Source: Paguma larvata (lineage: Eukaryota > Chordata > Mammalia > Carnivora > Viverridae). Taken from it: a DNA stretch of 64,000 nucleotides. The position numbers and the translations under genes were made by a program. The number at the start of each line of letters is the position of its first letter. Within the stretch, counting starts at the first letter, position 1. The notes under the pieces are model-generated. The model saw only the letters and a program-made list of their open reading frames with translations. It was not told the origin of the DNA and made no database searches. The DNA lies in contig CM057829.1 in NCBI GenBank assembly GCA_030068075.1, positions 83,195,132 through 83,259,131 on the forward strand, written 5' to 3'. Of this stretch, positions 24,300 to 36,004 are shown piece after piece.

Positions 24300-25098
24300 A
24301 TGTGGCCCATTAAGGATCCTGTCCTGCGCGTGTCCTGTCTCCCCCTGGGGCGAGGGTAGAGACCTGTAGGTACACCAGAAGGGCGACTGGTGTCTGTGGC
24401 CGCTTCTGCTGCACTTTGAGCCTCTTCATGCCCATCTGGAAGCTGTTCACCGCCTGACTGATGGTCTGTGCCCTGGCTGGGAGGTTGGAGCTACAGAGCC
24501 TTCTCTCTGTTGCTGGGGAATCACTGGAAGTTACTGAGGAAAGGCCTGTCTTATCTGACCATAGTAGGCATATTAGGCAGCAGGACACGCATACTTTTGA
24601 CTCCAGTAACCTGCCGCAGGGAGACTGCAGTGGTGGGGCTCTGTCCTGGGTAGGGGGGTGGGGATACCACTGGGAAACACAGCTTCCACTGTGGTTTGCC
24701 CACTGGCCTGTTGGGGGAAGCTGATGAAGCTGTTCACCCCAATAGGGGATAGGATGCTAGGCATGCACATCTGGTGAACTGATGCCTGGAAAAGTGCTGC
24801 CACCTGAAGCTGGGGTTATGGGTGAGGCCGTCAGGACATTCATGTTGAGGGCCACCATCTGTTGCATCTGGGCAGCAGTGAAGGCAACCATGGGGCTCAG
24901 GTAGCCATCCTGCGCAAATGATGCCATCAGTTCTGCTTGCCGCTGTATCAGTGCTGGTGTGTCGGTGCAGTGGGCCCCAAAGGGGATGGCCATGGAGTTG
25001 AACATGCCCAACTGGCCAGCCATCTGCTGCATTCGCTGCCTCATGTATCCTTGTCAGTGTTGGCAACCTTCACTACCAGACTGGATGATGCTGCTCCT
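24300..25098 (-). pseudogene. CELF4: Processed pseudogene fragment of a CELF-family RNA-binding protein gene (CELF4-like)
   Basis: CELF proteins bind U/G-rich RNA and control splicing and mRNA fate; this copy is broken. On the minus strand 25090-25030 decodes as SSLVV(K)..NTDK followed by a shifted frame [20 protein letters not shown]. It continues [60 protein letters not shown] and then, after frame shifts, the GQISQAFPQ-like and QQQRE-like segments. It ends with NLPARAQTISQAVNSFQMGM and KRLKVQQKRP, the end of RRM3. Parts normally spread over several exons lie together without introns. The sequence jumps from the QQQRE linker end straight to the FVSFDNP-like part, so most of RRM3 is absent. 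RRM1 and RRM2 are also absent (5' truncation). Several stops and frameshifts exclude function. A short T run (24293-24299) may be the reversed poly(A). CELF4 fits better than CELF3, CELF5 or CELF6 from memory of the paralogues. Confidence 0.85.
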
Positions 25099-27342
25099 AG
25101 AATAGTCTAGTTCTTTTCTCATTATTTTAAATGTGTTTTTAACACTAAGAACATTCTCAGGGCCCTTCCTCCATTTTATGAATTCGATCTCTGGTATTGG
25201 CCATTTTTCTCTTCTGCCTGTTAGTTGAAATAATTTTAATTTTACCTTGCCAAATTTACTTGCAGTTTGTAGGAAATCAAATTCTTTTTTATGAGAGAAA
25301 TATTATCCTAACCAAACCACTCTGATGAAATTATTTGTACTTAAAGTCTTTGTCTTTCTTATTAATTCTGTCATTTCAGCTGTTAGTTCTTTAATTTGTT
25401 AATCTTGGAACTTAAATTACTGTTCTTATTTTTTTCTGAACCTTATTCTTTTGACCAGATTTTTAAAAAGATGCTCTTTGTTTGAGGAATTGCCTTCTGC
25501 CCCTATTCACATTTTTCTGTGTTTCTTTGTGTATTTTAAGGATTGAGGTATGATCTTTCTTAGAGTTCCTGGCCAGCTGTTTTCTGGTTGGGCTCTACCT
25601 ATGGTTGGAGGAGGAGGAGAAGGTGGCTGATATCAGCCTTCATACAGTAGCAGCTACCACCTGTTCTGGAGTGAGCCTCTTTCCCATAGTCAGCAGTAAG
25701 AATTGGCCCCTTGTCTTCCTTGATGGTCTTGTTATTCCCACCTGGCACTTTTTCTGGTGTTTATACTTTAACTTGGGTGGTTCCCTCCTGGTGTTGCAGT
25801 ATCAAGAGTGGGGTCCTTTGTCAAGGTTTAGGTACAGTCCCGCTACCTCTTGTGTTCACTGTGGATCCAGGAAATAAGCCCTTCCCTTTTGTCCCTCAGA
25901 CCTGCAGATCATAGCTCTTTCCGGTAGTTACTAACCTGTGAGTTACCTCACTATTTCCCTTTTGCTCCTATAGGCCTTCCAACACCCATGTAACTAATTG
26001 TCTGTATTACATTTTCTGTGAAATACCTTAAATGGTTTCTGTTTTCCTTACTGGCCTTTGAATATGTTCTTATTATCTGTCTTTGGAAACTTATTATATA
26101 GAGTTGCCAGATAAAATGCATGATACAATATTTAGTATATGGTTGCCTATCTGAAATGTAAATTGAACTGAACGTCCTAAATATTTATTTCTTAAATCTG
26201 ACAGCCCTATGATTATACTCCTTACCAACCTGTTCTTTTGGTTATGGCATCATGACAGTGATGGTGCATCACTGAGAGAGATGTGCTGCTGCTGGTCTTC
26301 TGTATGAGGTTTCTTGACCTATTTCTTGAGGGATGTATCCAGCTGAGGCATTGTTATCCCTATCCAGGTCTACTGCCAGCACTCATTGCCTTAGACTAGC
26401 AACAAGTGAAGATGCTGCCGCAAACCAGCACACTTTGGGTTTAGGAACCATATTGTGTTGGAATTCATCATATGAAATCATTAATGTTAACTGACAGTTT
26501 TCTTAACATAATCCATATGGGTTTGTCCTCAGTAATTTTTTATTTAAAGATTTATAGTCTACTCTTCTTCCATTCAATTGAGCTGAATGTGTGCATCTGC
26601 TTATCAGATAATTCTTATGTGAATATATTAAAACATTTAACTTAATGATCTCTAACATGAAATAGGCCACATATGCATGTTACTTTGTCCTATAACACTG
26701 TTGAAGGTAATTTCCTAAATTTCCATTTTTCTTTTTAATTTAGAGAAACAAATGAAAGGTAAACACACAGCTTGTGATTAACGTGGGACCTTGAATTTAA
26801 TCAGTCATGAAAGGAATTTTTGGACTTCATGTGTAAGACCTAACAAATATAATAGCATATCTACTCAGAATCAGGAAGCAGTTTTAATTAGACAATTAGT
26901 ATTTTCTATCTTAGTTCCCATTTTGATTGTCTTCCCTATTACTTTCAAAATGCATGGTATGCCAACATTTAGTTGAATCCTTTCCTTACTCCATGAATTA
27001 AACTTTCTTGGAGGCAGCTTAAACTAAATACCTGATTCTGTTAAAACAAGGTTACATATTATTACATTTTTATAATATCTTTATATGTGTTTTCCACTTT
27101 GTCAGTAAAGTTAAAGTTATAGGAACAGTTTAGTTTGATATAGAGAAGGAAAGATGGAAAACATCTTTGTACATATGAGATCAACCCATTAAAAATAACT
27201 TTAAATGAATAAAGGAAAATAAGAGTCTAGTTTTTATTAACTTAATTCTCTTTTTCATGGCTTATAGAAAAATCTAGGAGAATAATTCATCCACTGTCCT
27301 ATTTGTATTTATGTTCAAAGGGAGTTAATGTCCAACTTAAAT
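25099..27342. other. Unassigned non-coding DNA
   Basis: No gene recognised. The segment 25540-25920 is somewhat GC-richer and has overlapping short frames, but no family signature is visible. It could be an old L1 5' region, which I cannot confirm. Confidence 0.5.
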
Positions 27343-27355
27343 TAGTGAATGTATA
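27343..27355. repeat. Target-site duplication, left copy (L1)
   Basis: TAGTGAATGTATA, identical to 29260-29272. Confidence 0.92.
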
Positions 27356-29259
27356 AAATCAATGTACAGAGATCAGCTGCATTTCTATACACCAATAATG
27401 AAGCAACAGAAAGAGAAATCAAGGAATTGATATCACTTATACTGTACCAAAACCATAAAACCGAGGAATAAAACTATCCAAAGAAGTAAAAAATCTGCAT
27501 GCTGAAAACTATAGAAAGATTATGAAAGAAATTAAAGAAAACACAAAAGTGAAAAAAAATTCCATGTTCAAGGATTAGAAGAACAAATTTAACATACTGT
27601 TAAAATGTTGACACTACCCAAAGCAATATATACATTCAATTCAATCCCTGTCAAAATAACACCGGCATTCTTCACAGAGCTAGAACAAACAATCCAAAAA
27701 TTTTTATGGAACCACAAAAGACCCTGGATATCTAAAGTAATGTTGAAAAAGAAAACAAAAGGTGGAGGCATCACAGTTCCATACTTCAAGCTGTATTACA
27801 AAGCTGTAATCATCAAGACAGTATGGTACTGGCACAAAAATGGACACATAGATCAATCGAACAGAATAGAGAACCCAGAATTGGACCCACAAATGTATGG
27901 CCAACTAAAATTCGACAAAGTAGGAAAGAATATTCAATGGAAAAATGAGTATTTTCTACAAATGGTGTTGGGCAAACTGGACAGTAAATGCAGAAGAATG
28001 AAACTGGACTACTTTCTTACACCATACACAAAAATAAATTCAAAACGGATGAAAGACTTAAATGTGAGACAGGAAACCATGAAAACCCTAGAGGAAAAAA
28101 CAGGCAGCAACCTTTTTGACCTCTGCCACAGCAACTTCTTACTAGACATGTCCCCACAGGCAAAGGAAACAAAAGCAAAACTGAACTATTGAGAACTTAT
28201 CAAGATAAAAAGCCTCTGCACATTGAAGAAAACAATCACAAAAATGAAAAGGCAACCAGCAGAATGGAAGAAGATATTTTCAAATGACATATCAGATAAA
28301 GGGTTAGTATTTAAAGACTATAAAGAACTTATCAAATTCAACATCCAAAAAATAAATCACCCTGTGATGAAATGGGAAAAAGACATGAACAGACATGTTC
28401 CAAAGAAGAAATCCTGATGGCTAAGAGACACATGAAAAGATGACCAATATCACTCGTCATCAGAGAAACGCAAATAAAAACGACAATGAGATGCCATCTC
28501 ACACCTGTCAGAATGGCGAAAATTACTCAACCCAGGAAACAACAGATGTTGGCGAGGATGCAAAGAAAGGGGCACACTTTTGAACTGTTGGTGTTAATGC
28601 AAACTGGTGCAGCTACTCTGGAAAACAGTATGGAGATTCCTCAAAAAATTAAAAATAAAACTACCCTACCACCCAGCAATTGCAATACTAGGTATTTATC
28701 CAAAGGATACAAAAATGCTGGTTGGAAGGGGCACGTGCACCCCAATGTTTATAGCAGCATTATTGACAATAGCCAAAGTATGGAAAGAGCCCAAATGTCC
28801 ACCAACTGATGAATGGATAAAGAAAATATGGTGTATAGATATACAACGGAATACTACTCAGTGATCAAAAAGAATGAAATCTTGCCATTTACAACAACAT
28901 GGATTGAATTAGAATGTATTATGCTAAGTGAAATAAGTCAGAGAAAGACAAATATTATGATTTCACTCATATGTGGAATTTAAGAAACCAAACAAATGAA
29001 CACTGGTGGAAGGAAAGGAACAATATAATAAAAACTGAGAGGGAGGCAAACCATAATAGACTCTTAAGTACAAAGAACAAACTGAGGGTTCCTGGAGGGG
29101 TGTTGGGTGTGGGATGTGCTAAACAGGTGATTGACATTAAGGAGGGCACTTGCTGGGATCAGCACTAGGTGTTATATGTAAGTGATAAGTCACTGAATTC
29201 TACTCCTGAAATACTATTGCACTACATATTAACTAATTTGAATTTAAATTAAAAAAAAA
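27356..29259 (+). mobile_element. 5'-truncated L1 (ORF2 C-terminal half plus 3' UTR), sense
   Basis: It starts within the reverse transcriptase part of ORF2 ([16 protein letters not shown]) and runs through [40 protein letters not shown], the zinc-knuckle-proximal region and MKRQPAEWKKIFSNDISDKG to a 3' UTR and A-tail at 29251-29259. Frame is lost near 27450 and 27590. A TGA interrupts the frame at about 28190, where ORF2 normally has tryptophan (NYWD), and later frames shift again, so it is a dead copy. The 13-bp duplications on both sides are exact. It is more diverged from the 20.6-kb copy than that copy is from the 23.7-kb copy, so it is probably an older subfamily. Confidence 0.94.
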
Positions 29260-29272
29260 TAGTGAATGTATA
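29260..29272. repeat. Target-site duplication, right copy (L1)
   Basis: TAGTGAATGTATA, identical to 27343-27355. Confidence 0.92.
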
Positions 29273-29980
29273 GGCAACTAAATTATAAAAGAATGAATGC
29301 TAAACAATGAATATTGACTATAGTTTACTGGAAAACATATATGGCTGACTCCTATAAAATCTATTACATATTATATACTATATTTTATATCTATTTCTAA
29401 CAAATAAATTCATTTTATTTCTTGTTTACAGAAACGTGGATGACTAAGACTCTATGTTCAAAACCAAAAAGAAAAAATGTTCAAAGATGAAAAATAATTC
29501 TGATTCCTTTTCAGGAAGCAAACTCTATAATGGATATATAGGATAAGCACCTGAGGAAAGAAAGAAACAATAAGTAGACCAGGGGAAAAGTTAGTCTGAA
29601 ATACAGTCTTAAAAGCATCTGCTATGCCCAAATAAATAACAGAGTCTGGGAGAACTCCTCAGAAACATTCAAATTATGGTGAGGGGGTTGGGCCTATATA
29701 ATCATGAACCCACCAGTGACATGCATTGAAAGAGCAAGACCAGGAGCGAATGATTCTCTCCAGCTGAGGACAATTTGCTAAGATGGCTAATAGCTGGAAG
29801 CAATTACACCAGCAAGGACTATATCTTTCAGTCCCGAAGGAAGTTCTGAGCAGCAAATCACAGACAGAATACACTAATATGTTATAAAGGCCTTATCTGG
29901 CAAGCCAACAAACATTGTGGTTACCACTTGGAAACAGAATGATTATGAAATGGAGTGAGGGACAGAAATAGGATAAGTGA
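29273..29980. other. Unassigned non-coding DNA
   Basis: No feature recognised. Confidence 0.55.
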
Positions 29981-30110
29981 GGGGCACCCGGCTGGCTCAG
30001 TTGGAAGGGCATGCGACTCTTGATCTCAAATCATGAGTTAGAGCCCCACGCTGGGTGTAGAGAATACTTAAAAATAAATAAATAAACTTAAAAAAATAAA
30101 AAGAAAAATT
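29981..30110 (+). mobile_element. Short-type CAN-SINE, sense
   Basis: GGGGCACCCGGCTGGCTCAG head, GACTCTTGATCTCAAATCAT, then GAGCCCCACGCTGGGTGTAG running directly into ACTTAAAAATAAATAAATAA. It lacks the CT-rich middle of the long feliform SINE, so it is the shorter form found widely across carnivores. Confidence 0.9.
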
Positions 30111-30321
30111 GAAATTTCATATTGAATGAAGTAGAAGAAAAAAGAAAAGCATTAAAAAACATTATATTTCTGAAAACCTAAAATATTCCATTGCATTCTG
30201 GTTGAGATCATAATGATTGGAGTGGGGGACATGGTTAAAATTATACAATCCTATTTATGAGGTAAGTTATTGGAATTGTTAACTGGGACACTTAATAAAA
30301 GTTAAAAAAAAACTTAATGAA

Positions 30322-30504
30322 GGGGCGCTTGGGTTGCTCAGTTGGCTAAGCATCCTACTTAAGCTCAGGTCATGAAATCATGGTTCATGAGTCTGAGCCC
30401 CGCACTGGGCTCTGCACTGACAGTGCTGAGCCTGGCTCTCTGTCCCTCCCCGACTTGCTCTCTAAATAAATACATAAATAAGTAAACTCAAAAAAAAAAA
30501 AAAA
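30322..30504 (+). mobile_element. CAN-SINE, sense
   Basis: GGGGCGCTTGGGTTGCTCAG head, AAGCTCAGGTCATGAAATCA, a contracted CT segment and an A-rich tail to 30504. Confidence 0.93.
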
Positions 30505-30507
30505 CAA

Positions 30508-31943
30508 AACTGAAGTAAAATTCTTTGCACCTCTGATCTGTAGTAATGGGATTAGACCAATAAGAAAGCCAAACAAATAGACTTGAATAAGAATATCCAT
30601 ATACTATATGTTTGTTAGGGTCTAGCAGGTTCACGAATTACTTGTTGTGGTAAGACTTTCTGAAGATATAGGAGATAATTATGCAGGGACTCTTTATTTG
30701 AAAAGTTCAAGCACACACACCTAGTCTAAAGGTCAATGTTCACTTAGACCTCCATGTGGACACTGCTATTTCCCTTTCAAACACTGAAAATATATAAACC
30801 TTTATATTTAACTAGATTTCATTGTAGATCTACTTGGTCTCTTATGCTTGTCCTCCTCTAGGGAAGAAAAGAACACAGAAAGTATGTTGCCTAAAATTAG
30901 CTTATATTTCTCTGAATCTCACCAGAGAACTATCTTGCTATTTTATAGGACAACCCTTCCAATAGTAAGATTTTTGAAACATCAAAAGTTCAGTTGCTGG
31001 ACTAGGTCCAAGCAATGATGATGCTAATAAATTTAAAATGAAATTATTGCCATATACAATTATTCTAAGTTAAAAAACATCCATTTTGAAATATCCTGTA
31101 GTTCACCTCATTTGATTATTTTATGTATATGAGATATATACTCAGGAATTAAGGTTACACAGTAAATTAATTGACGAAAGAAGACCAGAATGCAGTTTGC
31201 TGGATATATGTAAGAGGTGTATTAGATGTTCAACAAATGTTTAAAAATTACGTTCCTCAGTCATAAGCTATAATATGTTTCCATTAAGCGATGTGGAGTA
31301 GTTTACTATGGAACATTTTTCTCACCCTGTACCTCAAACATGTCATCTGAACTTAGAAGAGAGAATAGTTTTATTATTGATGGGGATAAAATAAAAAATT
31401 AACTAGATATTTCAAAACATAAAATTAATTTAGAATTGATGTGGTTTATAAAATAATATACTTTATTATCAACTGTATATTTCTACATTTTACAGATTTT
31501 TCCAAGGCACTTAAGTAGCCTGAACTACTAATGTATCCCATTTTTAAACACAATACTTTTCCAAAATCTCTTTTTAAGGTATTCTTTGGGAATATCTTTA
31601 CTTACTTGAAGATCAGTCAGAGGCATAAACTATTGATGGTTCCTGAATTCGCATTTTAGAAAGAGAGATGGGGCCTACAGGAATCACATAGGGTTACTAG
31701 CTAAATAAAAAGAATCTTGGCAATTCTATATTGGGCTGTTTAACCAACAAAGTGAGGGCTATGATATCCTCTGTGTTTTGGTCTTTGGTGATTACAGTTA
31801 TGTATAGCACACAAACAAAACATATGCTAATTCTCTTCAAAGTGTACCTTTACAGTATATGTGACATTGTAGTAAGTCCTTAGAAAAGGCTAAGGAAAGA
31901 CATTTCAGATGTATATGAAATTATATTTGGCTTTTGGAACATT
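30508..31943. other. Unassigned AT-rich non-coding DNA
   Basis: No gene or repeat recognised. Confidence 0.55.
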
Positions 31944-31960
31944 AATAAAGGTCTCATTTC

Positions 31961-32174
31961 GGGTCATCTGGATAGCTCAGTCAATTAAGCATCCACTTGG
32001 GCTCAGGTCATGGTATCATGTTTCGGTTCGTGGGTTTGAGCCCCACCTCGGTCTCTGTGCTAACAGCTCAGAGCCTGGAGCCTGCTTCAGATTCTGCGTC
32101 TCTCTCTCTCTCTTTTTCCCTCCCCCTCTTGCACTCTGTCTCTCTCTCTCTCAAAAATGAATAAACGTTAAAAA
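31961..32174 (+). mobile_element. CAN-SINE, sense, with 17-bp duplication
   Basis: A full SINE (GGGTCATCTGGATAGCTCAG head, CT-rich tract at 32100-32155, AATAAACGTTAAAA tail) between exact 17-bp duplications AATAAAGGTCTCATTTC at 31944-31960 and 32175-32191. Confidence 0.97.
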
Positions 32175-32191
32175 AATAAAGGTCTCATTTC

Positions 32192-32920
32192 TTATAAATT
32201 AGTGCACAATATAATAAATTCATCAAATGATTTCTAAGTTTCCTAATTATCTTTAAAAAAAACTACAGAAATGTAATACTTTCTAATAAAGAGCAAGTAT
32301 AAATACATTAATAAGAAACAGAAAAGGGCCATCATTCTTCTATGAATAAATTTAAAATTGCTTTATTTTTATATCACTTATGGTATGCTAATAATGTGAG
32401 CATATTTATCTAGGTCTGAATAAAATATAATTATTTACTTTTCTTAAAGAGTATCACTGTAAAAGAGAATAAACATTAAACACATGTTGCTAGTCATACA
32501 GAGGGATCCTTGCTTTTAGCTTTGCAGGAAGAGAATACTAAAATTCTAGATTTTGGAATACATTTTCTTTAGTGTCACTTGACACTGAGGAATAAGTTAA
32601 TGTATCTTTCCTGAGTTTGTTTATAGGGGGTTTGTATGTCTATTGATGAACTGACTTAGCAAACATTCAAGCTTGCCAATTGGGCTTTCTCTTACTTCTT
32701 GGATGCCTGTGCAAGATTATTCAGTAAGTTTTGTTTTATTTATTTATTTATTTTAAATCTAGAACAATTTAATTTTCTCTTCCAATAGTACCTGAGTCCA
32801 TGGGCCAGGTTATTTTCATTGTTGTTATATGAAATGAGGCAAAAATAATTTCTCCATACTTTTGGTCCTGTGATTGTTAATAAATCTAATTTCCAAAGGC
32901 CTTTGATGGTCTATTCTATT
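32192..32920. other. Unassigned AT-rich non-coding DNA
   Basis: Nothing recognised apart from a short (TTTA)n patch at about 32735-32755. Confidence 0.55.
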
Positions 32921-32936
32921 TAAAAAGAAAGAATGA

Positions 32937-32995
<59 letters not shown>

Positions 32996-33100
32996 GGAGA
33001 GAGAGGGAGGGAGGGACGGAGGGAGGGAGGGAAAGAAAGAAAGAAAGAAAAAGAAAGAAAGAAAGGAAGGAAGAGAGAGAGAGAGAGGGAGGGAGTGAGT
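32921..33100. repeat. Long purine tract: (GAAA)n, (GGGA)n, (GA)n
   Basis: About 180 bp with almost no pyrimidine on the plus strand: GAAA units to about 32995, then GGGA units to about 33030, GAAA again, and finally GA/GGGA. The 140-codon minus frame rich in S, F and L over this tract is an artefact. Confidence 0.97.
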
Positions 33101-33194
33101 AAAAAGCCCTGTTAGAGTTATGTTTAAGGAAGCATCACAGCAGGGCTGAGTTAAAACAGTGAGATCTGATTGTCCATTTACTGTCCTAGGGAGC

Positions 33195-33365
33195 AAAGTA
33201 CACTTAATTGATCTTTTCTTTAGTTTCCTCATATGTAAGTGGTACAACTTCTTGTCAGAAAGAGATGCTGCAAGAATTAATGAGCAATTCCATTTAAGAC
33301 ACTTAGCTCTATGTCTGACAACTGATAAGCATTTAAAAAAGCTTGTTGTATTATTGTTGTCATTG
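33195..33365 (+). mobile_element. MIR SINE remnant, sense
   Basis: TTTAGTTTCCTCATATGTAA, then GAGATGCTGCAAGAATTAAT, GACACTTAGCTCTATGTCTG and a TTGTTGTATTATTGTTGTCA end follow the MIR core and 3' part in order. Confidence 0.75.
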
Positions 33366-34070
33366 CTCTGTTAAAAATATTCCTGACAGTGGTTCAATTC
33401 CTCTCATGAGAAAAGTAAATAATCAGGAAAAAGTTTTGAAGACAGATCTTAAAAGAAGATGCAAAAAATTGATCCAATGTGTTTTCATCTGGCAAAATGT
33501 ATTTTATACTTGACAATAATGGGAATGTAAGTATTCTAATTACTGAGCCTACTGTACTCTCTGACATTTCAAAATTAAAAACTTATAGACAATCACAGAT
33601 TAACTGATACTCCTTTAAAATGAAAGTTTGCCTCTTTCGCCCTTCTCAGTCCCCATTATAGATTGTTCAGAGGATTGGACGAAGCCAGGAGGCTAAACAA
33701 ATTATAGAAAATCTATATTAATATACAAATTCCTGCAGTAAAACCTGAGTGATTATCAAACTGATACAGAAACGCTATTTAAGCAATTTTCCTGACTTAT
33801 CACTGGGCACGAAAAATGCGCTGGTTCTATCAGAACGCTTTTAGGTGGGAGACTGTCCCTTTTTTGGTGATCTCTTTTCAGGGAAAACGAAAAATAACCA
33901 AAAGATTTGAGCAGAAAGGCTTTCTGAATCTCTTGCCTTCTATTTTCTCTAAACACATGAAAGAACTTAAAAAGTACATAGTGACTTAAAGGATCATATT
34001 ACAAGACAATAAATTAAATCATATTTATATTTCGTTTCTTAAAATGCATGCCTTGGTCGTAATTTATAGG

Positions 34071-34105
34071 CACGCACGCGCACGCGCATACACACATACA
34101 CACAC
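34071..34105. repeat. Alternating purine-pyrimidine tract with CACGCG units
   Basis: CACGCACGCGCACGCGCATA followed by CACA/CATA units. The CpG-rich alternation is unusual in otherwise CpG-poor DNA and is capable of Z-DNA formation. Confidence 0.85.
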
Positions 34106-34548
34106 GAGAAAAGCCAAGATAAACTTTCTGTCTGAATTAAATTCTGTAAGAAAGGAATCCTAAAAGCAGTACACCTAGAGTTGTATAACTAGGTCCCTTA
34201 TTTTTGTTGAGAAAAGCTTATTATAGAGCATCAGGGGTTTGGGTCCCTGGTAAATATGAGAGACACTAACAATTTATCTAAAGGGATAACACAAGGAATC
34301 TTATTTTAATCACTAGCAAGTGATTTTATCCTTAACTGTACTTCTGTATCCTATCTAGAGTGCTTTCTGCTCTGTAATTTTTGGTTGTACTGGCTTCAAT
34401 CACTATACAATTTTGTCTGCAATATTCTCTCTGAATCTTTTATTCTATTTGAAATTAAACTTGGACTTCATGAACATAATATGCATTTTCCTCTTCAAAG
34501 CACCTGTGAGCTAATATGTGCACACATATCCATGTGTGGTTCTATTTG

Positions 34549-34550
<2 letters not shown>

Positions 34551-34590
<40 letters not shown>
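34551..34590. repeat. (TG)n microsatellite
   Basis: About 20 uninterrupted TG units. Confidence 0.98.
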
Positions 34591-34838
34591 CATTGCAGCA
34601 ATGTCAGTTTAAAAGCATGATTTCTTGAAAACAATGCTTATACATATAGCCCAGAGAAAAAATTGGGAGGGAGAAAAAGATGATGCATTGATTAATGGTG
34701 TAAAAGTCTTTAAAATATGTCTGCAATCACTGACATAAATAAGGAAGTGGCACAGACAGTTTTTAAATAAAGTTGAGGCATTTGATACTATGACTGTTGA
34801 CTAAGATACTGGCAATGACTAAGATATTGGCAAAGATT

Positions 34839-34964
34839 AGTATCAATCTCTCTCGAATCACCTCTTTTGAATGTGCCGTGTGTTTCTTCCCAAGAACTTG
34901 AGTGATGACCACACTGGGATAATTATATTTCTCTCTACGATTTTTGCTCCAAGTCCCCTTTTTA
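34839..34964. repeat. 126-bp local duplication, copy A
   Basis: The same sequence as 35879-36004 in direct orientation, with two mismatches. In both, copy A has CG where copy B has TG, so copy A looks ancestral. Flanks do not match beyond the repeat. Confidence 0.95.
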
Positions 34965-35878
34965 GAGTGTTTAGCCTCTTAGTTCTCTTTATTTCTAGGT
35001 TTGATCAACTCGGTATTTTTTTTATGCATCTACACAATACGGATCCTATACTTACAGACTAGATAGCTACTCTTTAATAAACAATTACCATTCGACTGAG
35101 TAATTTTGATAGACTGCCATAATAAAAGATATTCTCCTACATTATGGTAAATATTTGGCTGTTACACACAATTGTTAACATTTTCTAGTTATTAGAGTTC
35201 TCTATTTTAAAAAGGTGCCACTTCTTTTCTATAAACTTATTTAAAACCCGGTCATAACTATATAATTAAAAATAACCCTTTCTGATGACTTAGTAAAGTG
35301 GGAATGAGCCACTTTGCAATCTCAGTGGACATGGATGATTTCTTACAGTATTTTATATTATTGTGTATACTATCCCTTTACTTGGAAATTTACCATTTAG
35401 CCAGTCAATCCAATACTTTGCATTTTATTTTATTATTTGTACGGATTTTCTTTTCGTATGCCTATAGATCTGCTTTACACCCTTCCACTTTGCTCTGCTC
35501 TTGAGAAAGCTGATCTTTATGAATTGCATCAGTTGAATTTCCTTGCTCTCTGACTTCAGATTGGTTTGGTCAATAGAACTACTAGTGAACGACTAACGGC
35601 CAATGGAACTATTAGTGGTTGATTAGAATGACAAGATGTTTATAAAGCTAGATTCTTCACCGCCTGGTTGTAAGCTGATTATGGTGGAGATCTTAACTCA
35701 AAGGGTCAGCAGACCTCTCCTATAGTTGTAGGTGTTAACAGAGTTCTGGTGTCAGCTTTCCCCCTTATCACTTCACCAACAGAGGGGGTAACAGCTTTCT
35801 GCTAAAAGTATCCCTTGTTGTTTTTTATTAACTCTGCCAACACCTTTGTAAGACAAAACAAACCAAACAAAACATCTC
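34965..35878. other. Unassigned DNA between the two duplicate copies
   Basis: No gene recognised. Confidence 0.55.
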
Positions 35879-36004
35879 AGTATCAATCTCTCTTGAATCA
35901 CCTCTTTTGAATGTGCTGTGTGTTTCTTCCCAAGAACTTGAGTGATGACCACACTGGGATAATTATATTTCTCTCTACGATTTTTGCTCCAAGTCCCCTT
36001 TTTA
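35879..36004. repeat. 126-bp local duplication, copy B
   Basis: Second copy, offset by 1,040 bp from 34839-34964. It differs at two positions, both C-to-T within a CpG of copy A. It is preceded by an A/C-rich patch (AACAAACCAAACAAAACATC). Confidence 0.95.

Larger units (their letters stand above)
33366..34838. other. Unassigned DNA with CA/TG arrays
   Basis: No gene recognised. It includes a CACGCG/CATACA alternating tract at 34071-34105 and a (TG)n array listed separately. Confidence 0.6.

Noticed and set aside
24734..25066. 110-codon minus frame starting [10 protein letters not shown]
   Set aside because: It is the shifted frame of the CELF4-like pseudogene; the true homologous frame is the neighbouring one ([10 protein letters not shown]).
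27605..28192. 195-codon plus-strand frame
   Set aside because: It is a piece of a dead, 5'-truncated L1 ORF2 ending at a nonsense codon.
32825..33247. 140-codon frame rich in S, F, L and P
   Set aside because: It is a translation of the purine-tract microsatellite.
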